DNA of 64,000 nucleotides, from contig CATQHL010000001.1 of the NCBI GenBank assembly GCA_958295925.1, forward strand, positions 526,676 to 590,675, given 5' to 3'. This DNA is from an uncultured Acidimicrobiales bacterium (GTDB lineage: Bacteria; Actinomycetota; Acidimicrobiia; Acidimicrobiales; CATQHL01). Shown one piece after another: positions 1-8,042 of this stretch (positions are counted from its first letter, which is position 1; each line of letters begins with the position of its first letter). Under the pieces are notes generated by a model that searched no databases, was not told the DNA's origin, and saw nothing but the letters and a program-made list of their open reading frames with translations. The position numbers and the translations under genes were made by a program.

Positions 1-351
1 CAGGCGCCCTGACACCTCGTAGCGCAGACGACGCGGCACGAGAGGCTCCGGGCGGTCTGCGAAAGTGTCATAGAGGGACGGGCGATCCTGGCGGGCGATC
101 TCGATGACGTCCGCGAATCCTTCGTTGGTAATCAGCGCCACAGTCGCCCCGCGACGCTCCAAGACGGCGTTGGTCGCCACCGTTGTGCCGTGCGTGAGCG
201 TGCCCGGAACGCTGGCAGCCTCACCCAGCGCCCGCAGACCGCCGGCCAGAGCCCTGGACGGGTCGGCTGGCGTGGAGAGAACCTTCACGACCGAACCGGT
301 CTCGTCGACCAGGTCTGTGAATGTCCCGCCGGTGTCGCTTCCGACCCTCAC
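1..351 (-). CDS. Hydantoinase A / oxoprolinase-type ATPase subunit, 5' part
   Basis: This is the N-terminal part (117 codons) of a hydantoinase/5-oxoprolinase A family protein; the gene runs off the left edge of the window. The family couples ATP hydrolysis to opening of cyclic amides such as hydantoins or 5-oxoproline, usually with a B subunit. Visible features are the N-terminal nucleotide-binding motif VGSDTGGTFTDLV, then HGTTVATNAVLERRGA, LITNEGFADVIEIARQDRPS and LYD, all typical of HyuA. The start is taken as GTG at 351: an in-frame TGA lies 11 codons upstream, and GTGAGG precedes it. The gene lies downstream of rnhA on the same strand. The exact substrate cannot be told from this fragment. 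Confidence 0.85.
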   Translation of the reverse strand, partial: MRVGSDTGGTFTDLVDETGSVVKVLSTPADPSRALAGGLRALGEAASVPGTLTHGTTVATNAVLERRGATVALITNEGFADVIEIARQDRPSLYDTFADRPEPLVPRRLRYEVSGRL

Positions 352-475
352 GGGGGCCTCACAGCCCCAATTGAGCTGAACTCATCCACGTGCGGCCCGT
401 CGCCCATCGCCAATCGGGGCGCGTGAGGCTCAATGCCCGACGTGCGACAGGGAGCACGCCAGAATCTGACCCCTC

Positions 476-1060
476 TCAGAACAACTGCGTGGAACCCTCA
501 AACGGATCGCCTCCCAACTCGTCCGTCGGCGTGCCTTGCTTTTCCTTGGCGTCCCGCGAAGCCAAGTATCGCTCTTCCCAGCCGGGCGAATCCATTATCT
601 TGCTGCGGTTCGATGTTTGCATGCGAGCAGCCTCGTTGGCCTGGGAATCAGCAAATTCGTTCCAGAAATTTCCGCGGTGCCCTTTTACCCATCGAAAGGT
701 CACACCCCCGTCAAGCACCCTGCCCACCAGTGGACGCCACAGATCCTGGTTCTTCACAGGCTTGCGCGAGGCGGTCTTCCACCCCCGTCTTTCCCATCCC
801 TCCCACCACCTTTCCTCAAAGCAGCTCGACACGTAGCGGGAATCGGTCACCACCTCTATATTCCCGAATCCCGCCAAAGCCTCCAGCGCCCTGATTACAG
901 CCATGAGCTCCATGCGGTTGTTGGTCGTCCGGGAGTCGAACCCCGACTCATAGGGCCCGTCTGGCAGGACCCACGCCCATCCTCCCATGCCTGGGTTGTC
1001 CAGGCAGGCGCCATCGGTGTAGACCGCAACGCGACGGGTGGTCGATTCGGTTCTTCTCAA
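476..1060 (-). CDS. rnhA: Ribonuclease HI
   Basis: Ribonuclease HI cleaves the RNA strand of RNA-DNA hybrids such as R-loops and Okazaki primers in the cytoplasm. The four catalytic carboxylates are visible in the right order: D16 (YTDGA), E51 (NNRMEL), D73 (TDSRY) and D138 (NEFAD). The WVKGHRGNFWNEFAD block is the usual C-terminal signature. At 194 residues it is longer than the bacterial norm of about 155, because of a roughly 50-residue C-terminal tail of no recognised domain. The Walker-free single domain and strong motif match leave little doubt. Confidence 0.95.
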   Translation of the reverse strand: MRRTESTTRRVAVYTDGACLDNPGMGGWAWVLPDGPYESGFDSRTTNNRMELMAVIRALEALAGFGNIEVVTDSRYVSSCFEERWWEGWERRGWKTASRKPVKNQDLWRPLVGRVLDGGVTFRWVKGHRGNFWNEFADSQANEAARMQTSNRSKIMDSPGWEERYLASRDAKEKQGTPTDELGGDPFEGSTQLF

Positions 1061-1307
1061 AACTCCTCCTGCCTATTTACCCACTATTCGAAACTCGCAG
1101 CTCCTGCCCAGCCTATGTACCGCGCTCTCAACGCTAATTTCGGATTTCGCCCTTTAGCACCACCAACGTCCCATTTCGCCCTGTCGGTCGCCCCGCCGTT
1201 AGCCCCACCCGCACCCTCGTCTCACCATCGTTAGCCCTACCATCGCCCTACTACAGCAAGACACCGGCGTCCCAACCTCAGAGAGCCGACGTCGCAAACG
1301 CCCTCTG

Positions 1308-4133
1308 GTGTGCGACAATGAAAACTCCGATGCCCATGTCCCGCCCAGACCTATTCAGCCCTCAGGTGCGAGAGTCCTCACACGTCGTAACTCATCCCCA
1401 CAAGATCATGCGCTGATGGTCGACCACTTCTCCCACCAGCTCCACGACACCGACCCGGGCGAAACCCGCGAATGGCTGGATTCCTTCGATGCCCTCGTCA
1501 GCCTCTCCGGCCCCGAGCGCGCCCGCTTCATCGTCGCGAGGATGCTCGCGCGGGCCCAGACGCTGGAAGTCGGCATCCCTGCAACCGTCACGACCCCGTA
1601 TGTGAACACCATTCCCGCAGAGAACGAGCCCTTCTACCCGGGCGATGAGCGCATCGAGCGTCGTATAAGGGCGTTCATCCGCTGGAACGCAGCCGTGATG
1701 GTCGTGAGAGCCAACAAGGCGGCCGAAGGCATCGGCGGGCATCTGTCCACCTTCGCCTCGGCCGCGACCTTGTTGGACGTGGGATACAACTGGTTCTTCC
1801 GAGGCAAGGACACAGGCAATCCGGGCGACCACGTCTACATTCAAGGACACAACTCCCCGGGCATCTACGCACGCAGCTACCTGGAGGGGCGATTCACCGC
1901 CTCGCAGCTGAATCGATTCCGCATGGAGATAGACGGACGCGGCATCTCCAGCTATCCGCACCCCCGCCTGATGCCTCAATACTGGGAGTATCCCACTGTC
2001 TCCATGGGACTAGGCGCCCTCAACAGCATCTACCACGCCCGCTTCAATCGATACCTGACTCACCGCGGCCTCGACGACACCGGCGACTCACGGGTCTGGT
2101 GCATAGTGGGAGACGGGGAGATGGACGAGCCTGAGACCCTTGGCGCAATCTCCCTGGCTGGACGAAGCCGGCTGGACAACCTCATCTGGGTGGTGAACTG
2201 CAACCTGCAGCGCCTCGACGGCCCGGTACGTGGAAACGGCAAGATCATCCAGGAACTTGAGGGAATCTTTCGCGGGGCGGGCTGGAACGTAATCAAGGTC
2301 ATTTGGGGATCAGGCTGGGACAAGCTCCTGGCCAGGGACACCGACGGCGTGTTGCTGAACAAGATGAACTCCACTGTCGACGGGGCATACCAGCGCTACG
2401 CCACAGAGTCCGGCGCCTACATACGGGAGCACTTCTTCGGCCCCGACCCACGCCTTCGGGAGATGGTGGACGACTTTGCCGACGAAGAGTTGCCACGCCT
2501 GCCAAGGGGTGGCCACGACCACCGAAAGCTCTACGCCGCCTACAAGGCCGCCGTCGACAACGTTGGCTCGCCGACGGTGATCCTGGCTAAGACCATCAAG
2601 GGTTGGACGCTCGGCAAAGGCTTTGAAGGTCGAAACGCCACGCATCAGATCAAGAAGATGACCACCGCCCAACTTCTGGAGCTGAGAAACAGGCTGGGCC
2701 TGTGGGAGGAAATACCCGAAAGCGCCCTGCGCGACGACTCGCCCCCGTACTACAGGCCGCCGTCGGACTCAGAGGAGATGACCTACCTGAGGGAGCGCCG
2801 ACGCTCCCTGGGCGGGGTGCTGCCAAAGCGGGTAGTCAGAGAGCGCCGCCCGCTGGAACTGCCCGACCGCAAGCTGTTCGCCGCCTACGACGAAGGCTCC
2901 AACGGTCGGGAGGTCTCCACTACGGCGGCCTTCACATCCCTGCTGCGAACGCTCATGCGTGACAAGAAGATCGGGGCGAGGATCATCCCCATCGTTGCCG
3001 ACGAGGCTCGCACCTTCGGGATGGACTCCCTGTTCCGGGAGTTCAAGATCTACGCCCCGTTCGGCCAGTTGTATGAGCCGGTAGACCACGACCTCTTGCT
3101 GTCGTACGCCGAAGACACCGACGGGCAGATAATCGAGGAGGGCATAACCGAGGCCGGATCGCTGGCGGAGTGGACTGCCGCCGGCACCAGTTATGCGAAC
3201 CTGGGCGTGCCGACGGTGCCGATGTACGTGTTCTACTCCATGTTCGGGTTCCAGCGGGTTGGGGACTTGATCTGGTCGGCTGCCGACTCCCGCGCCAGGG
3301 GCTTCCTTTTTGGCGCCACGGCAGGGCGCACCACGCTGATGGGAGAGGGTCTTCAACACCAGGACGGACACAGCCACGTGCTGGCCTCCACCGTGCCGGC
3401 CTGTCAGGCCTACGACCCCTCATTTGCCTACGAACTGGCATCGATAATCGCCTGCGGACTGGAGCGCATGTACCCAGAGACCGGCGCCGCCTGCGGCGAG
3501 GACGAGTTCTACTACCTGACCGTCTACAACGAGAACTATCCACAGCCGAAACGGGCAGACAACATCAGTGACGCCGACATTTTCAGCGGCCTCTACCGGT
3601 TCGACGAAGGACCGCCCGACGCAGAGGCGCGGGCGACTCTTCTTTTTTCAGGGCCGGCCCACCTGGCCGCCCGGCAGGCCCAGGGGGAGTTGGCAGAGCA
3701 CTACGGGGTGGGGGCGGAACTCTGGAGCGTGACCTCCTACAAGCGGCTAAGGGAGGAAGCCCTGGCCGCCGAGAGGTGGGGGCGGCTGCATCCCTCAGAG
3801 GCGCCCCGCATTCCGGAGGTCTCCCGCAAACTGGCCGAGTCGCGAGGGCCGGTGGTGGCTGCAACCGACTACATGACACTTGTGCCCGATCAGATCGCAC
3901 GCTGGGTGCCTCGGCGCTTCAGCGTGCTTGGCACCGACGGCTACGGACGCAGCGACACTCGTGAGTCGTTGAGACGATTCTTCGAGGTGGACGCCGCACA
4001 TGTCGTGATCGCGACTCTGGCGCCGCTCGCGGCGGATGGGGTGCTGCCGGCGACTGCTGTCGCCGACGCCATCCGTCGCTACGGAGTCGACCCAGAGGCC
4101 GTCAACCCGCTCTATTGGGATTATCCGGGCTAG
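1308..4133 (+). CDS. aceE: Pyruvate dehydrogenase E1 component, homodimeric type
   Basis: AceE is the thiamine-diphosphate E1 subunit that decarboxylates pyruvate and acetylates the lipoyl groups of E2. The 941-residue product follows the homodimeric actinobacterial/proteobacterial type throughout: WLDSFDALV near the N-terminus, YVNTIP, GHLSTFASAATL, the TPP/Mg motif GDGEMDEPE (from about residue 268) with NCNLQRLDGPVRGNGKI, RGGHDHRKLYAAYKAAV, AKTIKGWTLG and the pyrimidine-domain blocks PIVADEARTFGMDSLF and TAGRTTLMGEGLQHQDGHS. The start is GTG at 1308; the first about 40 residues are variable in the family. It is slightly longer than the about 900-residue mycobacterial homologue. No E2 or E3 gene is adjacent, so the complex must be completed from elsewhere. 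Confidence 0.96.
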   Translation: MCDNENSDAHVPPRPIQPSGARVLTRRNSSPQDHALMVDHFSHQLHDTDPGETREWLDSFDALVSLSGPERARFIVARMLARAQTLEVGIPATVTTPYVNTIPAENEPFYPGDERIERRIRAFIRWNAAVMVVRANKAAEGIGGHLSTFASAATLLDVGYNWFFRGKDTGNPGDHVYIQGHNSPGIYARSYLEGRFTASQLNRFRMEIDGRGISSYPHPRLMPQYWEYPTVSMGLGALNSIYHARFNRYLTHRGLDDTGDSRVWCIVGDGEMDEPETLGAISLAGRSRLDNLIWVVNCNLQRLDGPVRGNGKIIQELEGIFRGAGWNVIKVIWGSGWDKLLARDTDGVLLNKMNSTVDGAYQRYATESGAYIREHFFGPDPRLREMVDDFADEELPRLPRGGHDHRKLYAAYKAAVDNVGSPTVILAKTIKGWTLGKGFEGRNATHQIKKMTTAQLLELRNRLGLWEEIPESALRDDSPPYYRPPSDSEEMTYLRERRRSLGGVLPKRVVRERRPLELPDRKLFAAYDEGSNGREVSTTAAFTSLLRTLMRDKKIGARIIPIVADEARTFGMDSLFREFKIYAPFGQLYEPVDHDLLLSYAEDTDGQIIEEGITEAGSLAEWTAAGTSYANLGVPTVPMYVFYSMFGFQRVGDLIWSAADSRARGFLFGATAGRTTLMGEGLQHQDGHSHVLASTVPACQAYDPSFAYELASIIACGLERMYPETGAACGEDEFYYLTVYNENYPQPKRADNISDADIFSGLYRFDEGPPDAEARATLLFSGPAHLAARQAQGELAEHYGVGAELWSVTSYKRLREEALAAERWGRLHPSEAPRIPEVSRKLAESRGPVVAATDYMTLVPDQIARWVPRRFSVLGTDGYGRSDTRESLRRFFEVDAAHVVIATLAPLAADGVLPATAVADAIRRYGVDPEAVNPLYWDYPG

Positions 4134-4256
4134 CCCCAGGAGAAACGCCTCCGACGCGACGGACGTTGCTGGATGCTCGGCAATGGCGGCGAGTGGTTAG
4201 TTCGGGCGCCCAGGAGAAACGCCGCCGCTGACAGACGTTGCTGGCGACGAAGGTCG
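4134..4256. repeat. Duplicated aceE 3' end in convergent gap
   Basis: Two imperfect direct copies, about 74 bases apart (from about 4127 and 4202), share a GGGC...CCCAGGAGAAACGCC core and end in GACGTTGCTGG. The first copy contains the aceE stop codon, so the second looks like a duplicate of the aceE terminus. No clear terminator hairpin is seen between the convergent genes. Confidence 0.6.
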
Positions 4257-5645
4257 TCAGTCCGGCTGAGACTGGACGACTGAGGAGTCTGACTGCCCGG
4301 CGGCCTGCCGGGCGCGTGCAGAGGCGACGGCTTCTCGGCTCGAGGTTGTCCCCGACGGAAAGAAGAACGCCATCACCAGCGCCGCAGCGAGGTACATCAC
4401 CATTATCCAAAGCCACGCCCATCGGTAGTCGGACACTTCGTAGCCGTAGCTTCCGCGGCTTAAGAGCGCGACCACCACCGCCAGGCCCACCGAGTAGAAG
4501 ACCTGCTGAACCGTTCGGGCTGTGGCATTGCCCATGCTGAACTGATCCTCCCCCACGTCCGCCAGCGCGCCGCTGGTGATGCCGGAAATCCCCAGCCCTG
4601 CTCCCGCCCCCAAGGTAAGGGCAGACGGGAAAAAGTCGGCGAAATAGTCGGGCGAAGAATCTATGCGCCAGTACAGCAGGCCGAACGACAGGCAACACAA
4701 CGCCCCGCCAAAGAAGGTCAGCCACCGATGGCCCACCCTGTCGGCGGCCATCCCCGCAAGAGCGGAAAACACGACGGAGGTAATCGGCGAGGCCATCAAC
4801 CCCAGCCCTGTCTTCCACACCGGCCAGTCCCAGAGCCGCAGGAGCAGAAGGGTGTTGGCAAGGAACCCCCCCAGGAAGGCGGAACCAAAGAAAACCGTGG
4901 CCAGCGTTGACGCCTGAAAAGACCGAATCTTGAACAGGGAGAGATCAAGCAACGGCTGAGGATGACGCTGCGAACGCACCACCAGGATCGGCAATAGCAA
5001 CAATCCCGCGCCAAGCATCAGCAGAGTACGAGCGTCCGCGAAACCCCACTCCTCGCCCTGAACCACTGCCACCAGCAGAAGCGCCACCCCCGCCACGCCC
5101 ACTGGCACGCTCAACAGATCCAAGCGTCCACTGGCTCTTGGCGAATGGCTCTCGACCAATACCCTGCGTCCCACCAGCACTATGGCGATCCCCACTGGGA
5201 TGTTTATCCAAAAGATCCCCCGCCAGCCGAAAAGTTCTATCAACAACGCCCCTAACGGGGGGCCAATCACAGCCCCGAGCCCAGCAGTGGCCGCCCAGAC
5301 GCCGACAGGTGTGGAGCGCCTGGCCAGCGGAAACTCCGGCAGCACCAGAGCCAGCGAAGCAGGGAAGATGGCCGAGCCGCCCACACCCTGGAGCATCCGA
5401 AAGACGATTAGGAAGCCAACGTTCGGGGCGAACCCGCAGAGCAGGGAACTGACCGTAAACACGACCACCGACCAGAGAAACACCCGCCTCCTGCCCAGCC
5501 GGTCGGCCAGACGTCCCGCAACGAGCAGCAACGAGGCCACCGACAGGCTGTAGCCGGTGATTATCCACGAAAGCACCTCGTCGGAAGCTTTCAAATCTCC
5601 ACCGATGCTGGGAAAGGCGATGTTCACGATGGAAGCGTCGATCAC
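4257..5645 (-). CDS. MFS drug-efflux transporter (DHA2/EmrB-QacA type), paralogue 1
   Basis: This is an integral membrane proton-driven exporter of the major facilitator superfamily. Motif A (GRLADRLGRRRVFLWS), the drug-efflux motif C region (GLGAVIGPPLGALL) and the TM1 motif D-like VIDASIVNIAFPSI point to the 14-helix DHA2 group. It is a close paralogue of the next gene and lies tandem with it. The listed start is the first canonical one in frame (GTG 5645), but it falls inside TM1. The frame stays open upstream and matches the paralogue (PRRAWVVLAAIIPSV) back to an ATC or ATA near 5741, where the paralogue has ATG. The natural start may therefore be non-canonical, or the start codon has been lost. 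The substrate is unknown. Confidence 0.85.
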   Translation of the reverse strand: MIDASIVNIAFPSIGGDLKASDEVLSWIITGYSLSVASLLLVAGRLADRLGRRRVFLWSVVVFTVSSLLCGFAPNVGFLIVFRMLQGVGGSAIFPASLALVLPEFPLARRSTPVGVWAATAGLGAVIGPPLGALLIELFGWRGIFWINIPVGIAIVLVGRRVLVESHSPRASGRLDLLSVPVGVAGVALLLVAVVQGEEWGFADARTLLMLGAGLLLLPILVVRSQRHPQPLLDLSLFKIRSFQASTLATVFFGSAFLGGFLANTLLLLRLWDWPVWKTGLGLMASPITSVVFSALAGMAADRVGHRWLTFFGGALCCLSFGLLYWRIDSSPDYFADFFPSALTLGAGAGLGISGITSGALADVGEDQFSMGNATARTVQQVFYSVGLAVVVALLSRGSYGYEVSDYRWAWLWIMVMYLAAALVMAFFFPSGTTSSREAVASARARQAAGQSDSSVVQSQPD

Positions 5646-5699
5646 TACCAGCAGGACGCTTGGGATGATCGCTGCGAGGACAACCCAGGCTCTGCGGGG

Positions 5700-5763
5700 A
5701 ATCCGAACGGGCGCTTCCGCAGGGAGAGGATTATCTATGATGGGGGGAGGATTATCTATGATT
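5700..5763. repeat. Duplicated start region of MFS paralogue 1
   Basis: A 21-base unit (ATCATAGATAATCCTC on the minus strand) occurs twice in tandem, in frame, exactly where the paralogous gene has its start codon. The stop codon of the upstream MFS gene (5752-5754) lies inside the distal copy. Confidence 0.6.
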
Positions 5764-7209
5764 ATGTGGTGGCCGCTCGGGGGCTGAGGAGGCGGCGGCT
5801 TCTCGGCTCGAGGCCGTCCCCGACGGAAAGAAGAGCGCCATCACCAGCCCCGAAGACAAGTACAAGACTATTAACCAAAGCCACACCCAGTAGTAGTCGG
5901 ACACTGCGTAGCCGCTGTTTCCACGGCTTATGAGTGCAACCACCACCGCCAGGCCCACCGAGAAGCAGACCTGCTGAATCGTTCGGACCGTGGCGCCACC
6001 CATGCTTAACTGATCCCTTCTCACGTCCGCCAGCGCGCCGCCCATGACGCTGGAAAACGCCAGCCCAGCCCCCGCCCCCAACGTATAGGCCGACGGGAAA
6101 AAGTCGGCGAAGTAGTCGGGCGAAGGGCTTATGCGCCAGTACATCAGGCCGAACGACAGGCAACACAACGCTCCGCCGCAAATGGCCAGCCACCGATGGC
6201 CCACCCTGTCGGCGACAATCCCTGCAAGGGTGGAAAACACGATGTACGCGATCGGAGTGACCATGAACCCCAGCCCTGCCTTCCACACCGGCCAGTCCCA
6301 AAGCCGCTGGAGCAGAAGTGTGTTGGCAAGGAATCCCCCCAGGAAGGCGGTACCAGAGAACGTCGTGGCCAGCACTGCTACCTGAAAAGAGCGGATCTTG
6401 AACAGAGAAAGATCAAGCAAGGGCTGAGGATGATGCTTCGAGCGCATCACCAGGATGGGCAAGAGCAACAATCCCGAGCAAAGTATCAGCAGAGTACGAG
6501 CGTCCGCAAAACCCCAGTCTTCGCCCTGAATCAGGGCCACCAGCAGAAGCGCCAACCCCGCCACGCCCATCGTTACGCTCAACAGATCCAAATGCCCCCT
6601 GGCTCTTGGCGAATAGCTCTCGACCAATACCCTGCGCCCCACCAGCACTATGGCAACTCCCACTGGGATATCTATCCAAAAGATCCCCCGCCAGCCGAAG
6701 AGCTCTATCAACAACGCCCCGATGAGGGGGCCAACCGTCGCCCCGAGCCCAGCAGTGGCCGCCCAGATGCCGACAGGCGTGGAGCGCCTGGCCGGCGGAA
6801 ACTCCGTCAGCACCAGAGCCAGCGAAACCGGGAAGATGGCCGAGCCGCCCACACCCTGGAGCAACCGAAAGACAATTAGGAAGCCTACGTTCGGGGCGAA
6901 TCCGCAGAGCAGGGAACTGACCGTGAATACGCCCACCGACCAGAGAAACACCCGCCTCCTGCCCAGCCGGTCGGCCAGACGTCCCGCAACGAGCATGAAC
7001 GAGGCCAACGACAGGTTGTAGCCGGCGAGTACCCACGAAAGCACCTCGTCGGAAGCGTTCAAATCGTCCCCGATGCTGGGAAAGGCGATGCTTACGGTGG
7101 AGGAGTCGCTAACAGCCAGAAATACGCCTGGGACGATCGTCGCAAGGACAACCCAGGCTCTGCGGGGAATCTGAACGTGTGCTTCTGCAGAGGGGGGAGT
7201 TTCGATCAT
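5752..7209 (-). CDS. MFS drug-efflux transporter (DHA2/EmrB-QacA type), paralogue 2
   Basis: A proton-coupled multidrug exporter of the inner membrane, closely similar along its whole length to the next gene on this strand. Motif A (GRLADRLGRRRVFLWS), GATVGPLIGALL in the motif C region and GWRGIFWIDIPVGVA are visible, with about 14 hydrophobic segments and a charged C-terminus. The start is set at ATG 7209 (MIETPPSAEA), which aligns with the sequence just before TM1 (RRAWVVLATIVPGV). An extension to 7341 is open but has no family similarity. A second ATG 20 bases upstream in another frame opens a seven-codon reading frame, created by a local 20-base duplication. The pair is a tandem duplication; the substrate is unknown. 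Confidence 0.88.
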   Translation of the reverse strand: MIETPPSAEAHVQIPRRAWVVLATIVPGVFLAVSDSSTVSIAFPSIGDDLNASDEVLSWVLAGYNLSLASFMLVAGRLADRLGRRRVFLWSVGVFTVSSLLCGFAPNVGFLIVFRLLQGVGGSAIFPVSLALVLTEFPPARRSTPVGIWAATAGLGATVGPLIGALLIELFGWRGIFWIDIPVGVAIVLVGRRVLVESYSPRARGHLDLLSVTMGVAGLALLLVALIQGEDWGFADARTLLILCSGLLLLPILVMRSKHHPQPLLDLSLFKIRSFQVAVLATTFSGTAFLGGFLANTLLLQRLWDWPVWKAGLGFMVTPIAYIVFSTLAGIVADRVGHRWLAICGGALCCLSFGLMYWRISPSPDYFADFFPSAYTLGAGAGLAFSSVMGGALADVRRDQLSMGGATVRTIQQVCFSVGLAVVVALISRGNSGYAVSDYYWVWLWLIVLYLSSGLVMALFFPSGTASSREAAASSAPERPPHNHR

Positions 7210-7231
7210 CGGGGGGGAGTTTCGATCATTT
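7190..7231. repeat. 20-base duplication of the MFS paralogue 2 start region
   Basis: On the minus strand ATGATCGAAACTCCCCCC occurs twice, 20 bases apart. The downstream copy carries the start codon of the MFS gene. The upstream copy opens a short out-of-frame leader of seven codons that ends at TGA across the real start. Confidence 0.7.
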
Positions 7232-7334
7232 TGTAGGGTCAGCTGAGGGGTTGAGAGGGCGAGCTGGGCCGCCACAGCCTTCCTTACGATGCGGAGATGC
7301 GGAAAGGTGCACCTGCGCAATATACGCTGGGCAC

Positions 7335-7916
7335 ATGACACGAGGCACGCTAGCGGTTACTGGCGACGACGCAGCCGACGCCTTCGTCAATGAGAACCCG
7401 CTGGCTCTATTGATCGGGATGCTGCTGGATCAGCAGATTCCCATGGAGTGGGCGTTCCGCTCGCCGATGCGACTTGCCGATCGGCTGGAATGTGGTTTCG
7501 ACGCCGCCGAAATTGCGTCGATGGACCCGGCCAGTTTGGAGGAGGTCTTCTCCCGCAAACCCGCCCTTCACCGGTTCCCCGGCGCGATGGCTCGCCGCAG
7601 CCAAAGCCTCTGCATCCATTTGGTGGAGAATTACGGTGGCGAACCCTCACGCGTCTGGGAGGATTCCGACAGCGGTTCCGCACTCTTCGAGCGGGTGCTG
7701 TCTCTGCCCGGTTACGGCAAGGAGAAGACGATGATTTTCGTCGCCTTGCTGGCCAAACGCTTCGGCGTTCGCCCGGCGGGTTGGGAGACCAGCGCAGGGC
7801 CTTTCGCCGACGACGCGCCCCGCTCCGTCGCCGACATCCACGACGCCGCGTCGCTGGCGGAAGTTCGTGCCTGGAAGAAGGCGCAGAAAGCGGCTGGCCG
7901 CTCCAAGCAGGAATAA
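7335..7916 (+). CDS. HhH-GPD-type base-excision repair family protein
   Basis: The 193-residue product resembles the small actinobacterial HhH-GPD family related to DNA glycosylases of the endonuclease III type. It has NPLALLIGMLLDQQIPMEWAF near the N-terminus and the helix-hairpin-helix-like LSLPGYGKEKTMIFVALLAKRFG around residue 130. The C-terminal lysine-rich WKKAQKAAGR tail is also usual. No iron-sulphur cysteine cluster is present, and I do not see the catalytic lysine of bifunctional glycosylases, so enzymatic activity is uncertain. The start is the ATG at 7335, because the upstream extension to 7179 overlaps the divergent MFS start and has no family similarity. Confidence 0.75.
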   Translation: MTRGTLAVTGDDAADAFVNENPLALLIGMLLDQQIPMEWAFRSPMRLADRLECGFDAAEIASMDPASLEEVFSRKPALHRFPGAMARRSQSLCIHLVENYGGEPSRVWEDSDSGSALFERVLSLPGYGKEKTMIFVALLAKRFGVRPAGWETSAGPFADDAPRSVADIHDAASLAEVRAWKKAQKAAGRSKQE

Positions 7917-8042
7917 GGCCACCCGCCTGCACAGGCCCGCCACGTCCTGCTGACTCAGATCGGATCCTCGACCCTGGATTGAACCTGTAGTCAGGTCTAA
8001 TCCATGTTTGAAGATGCCATACGCCGCAATCTTGCGTCTAGC

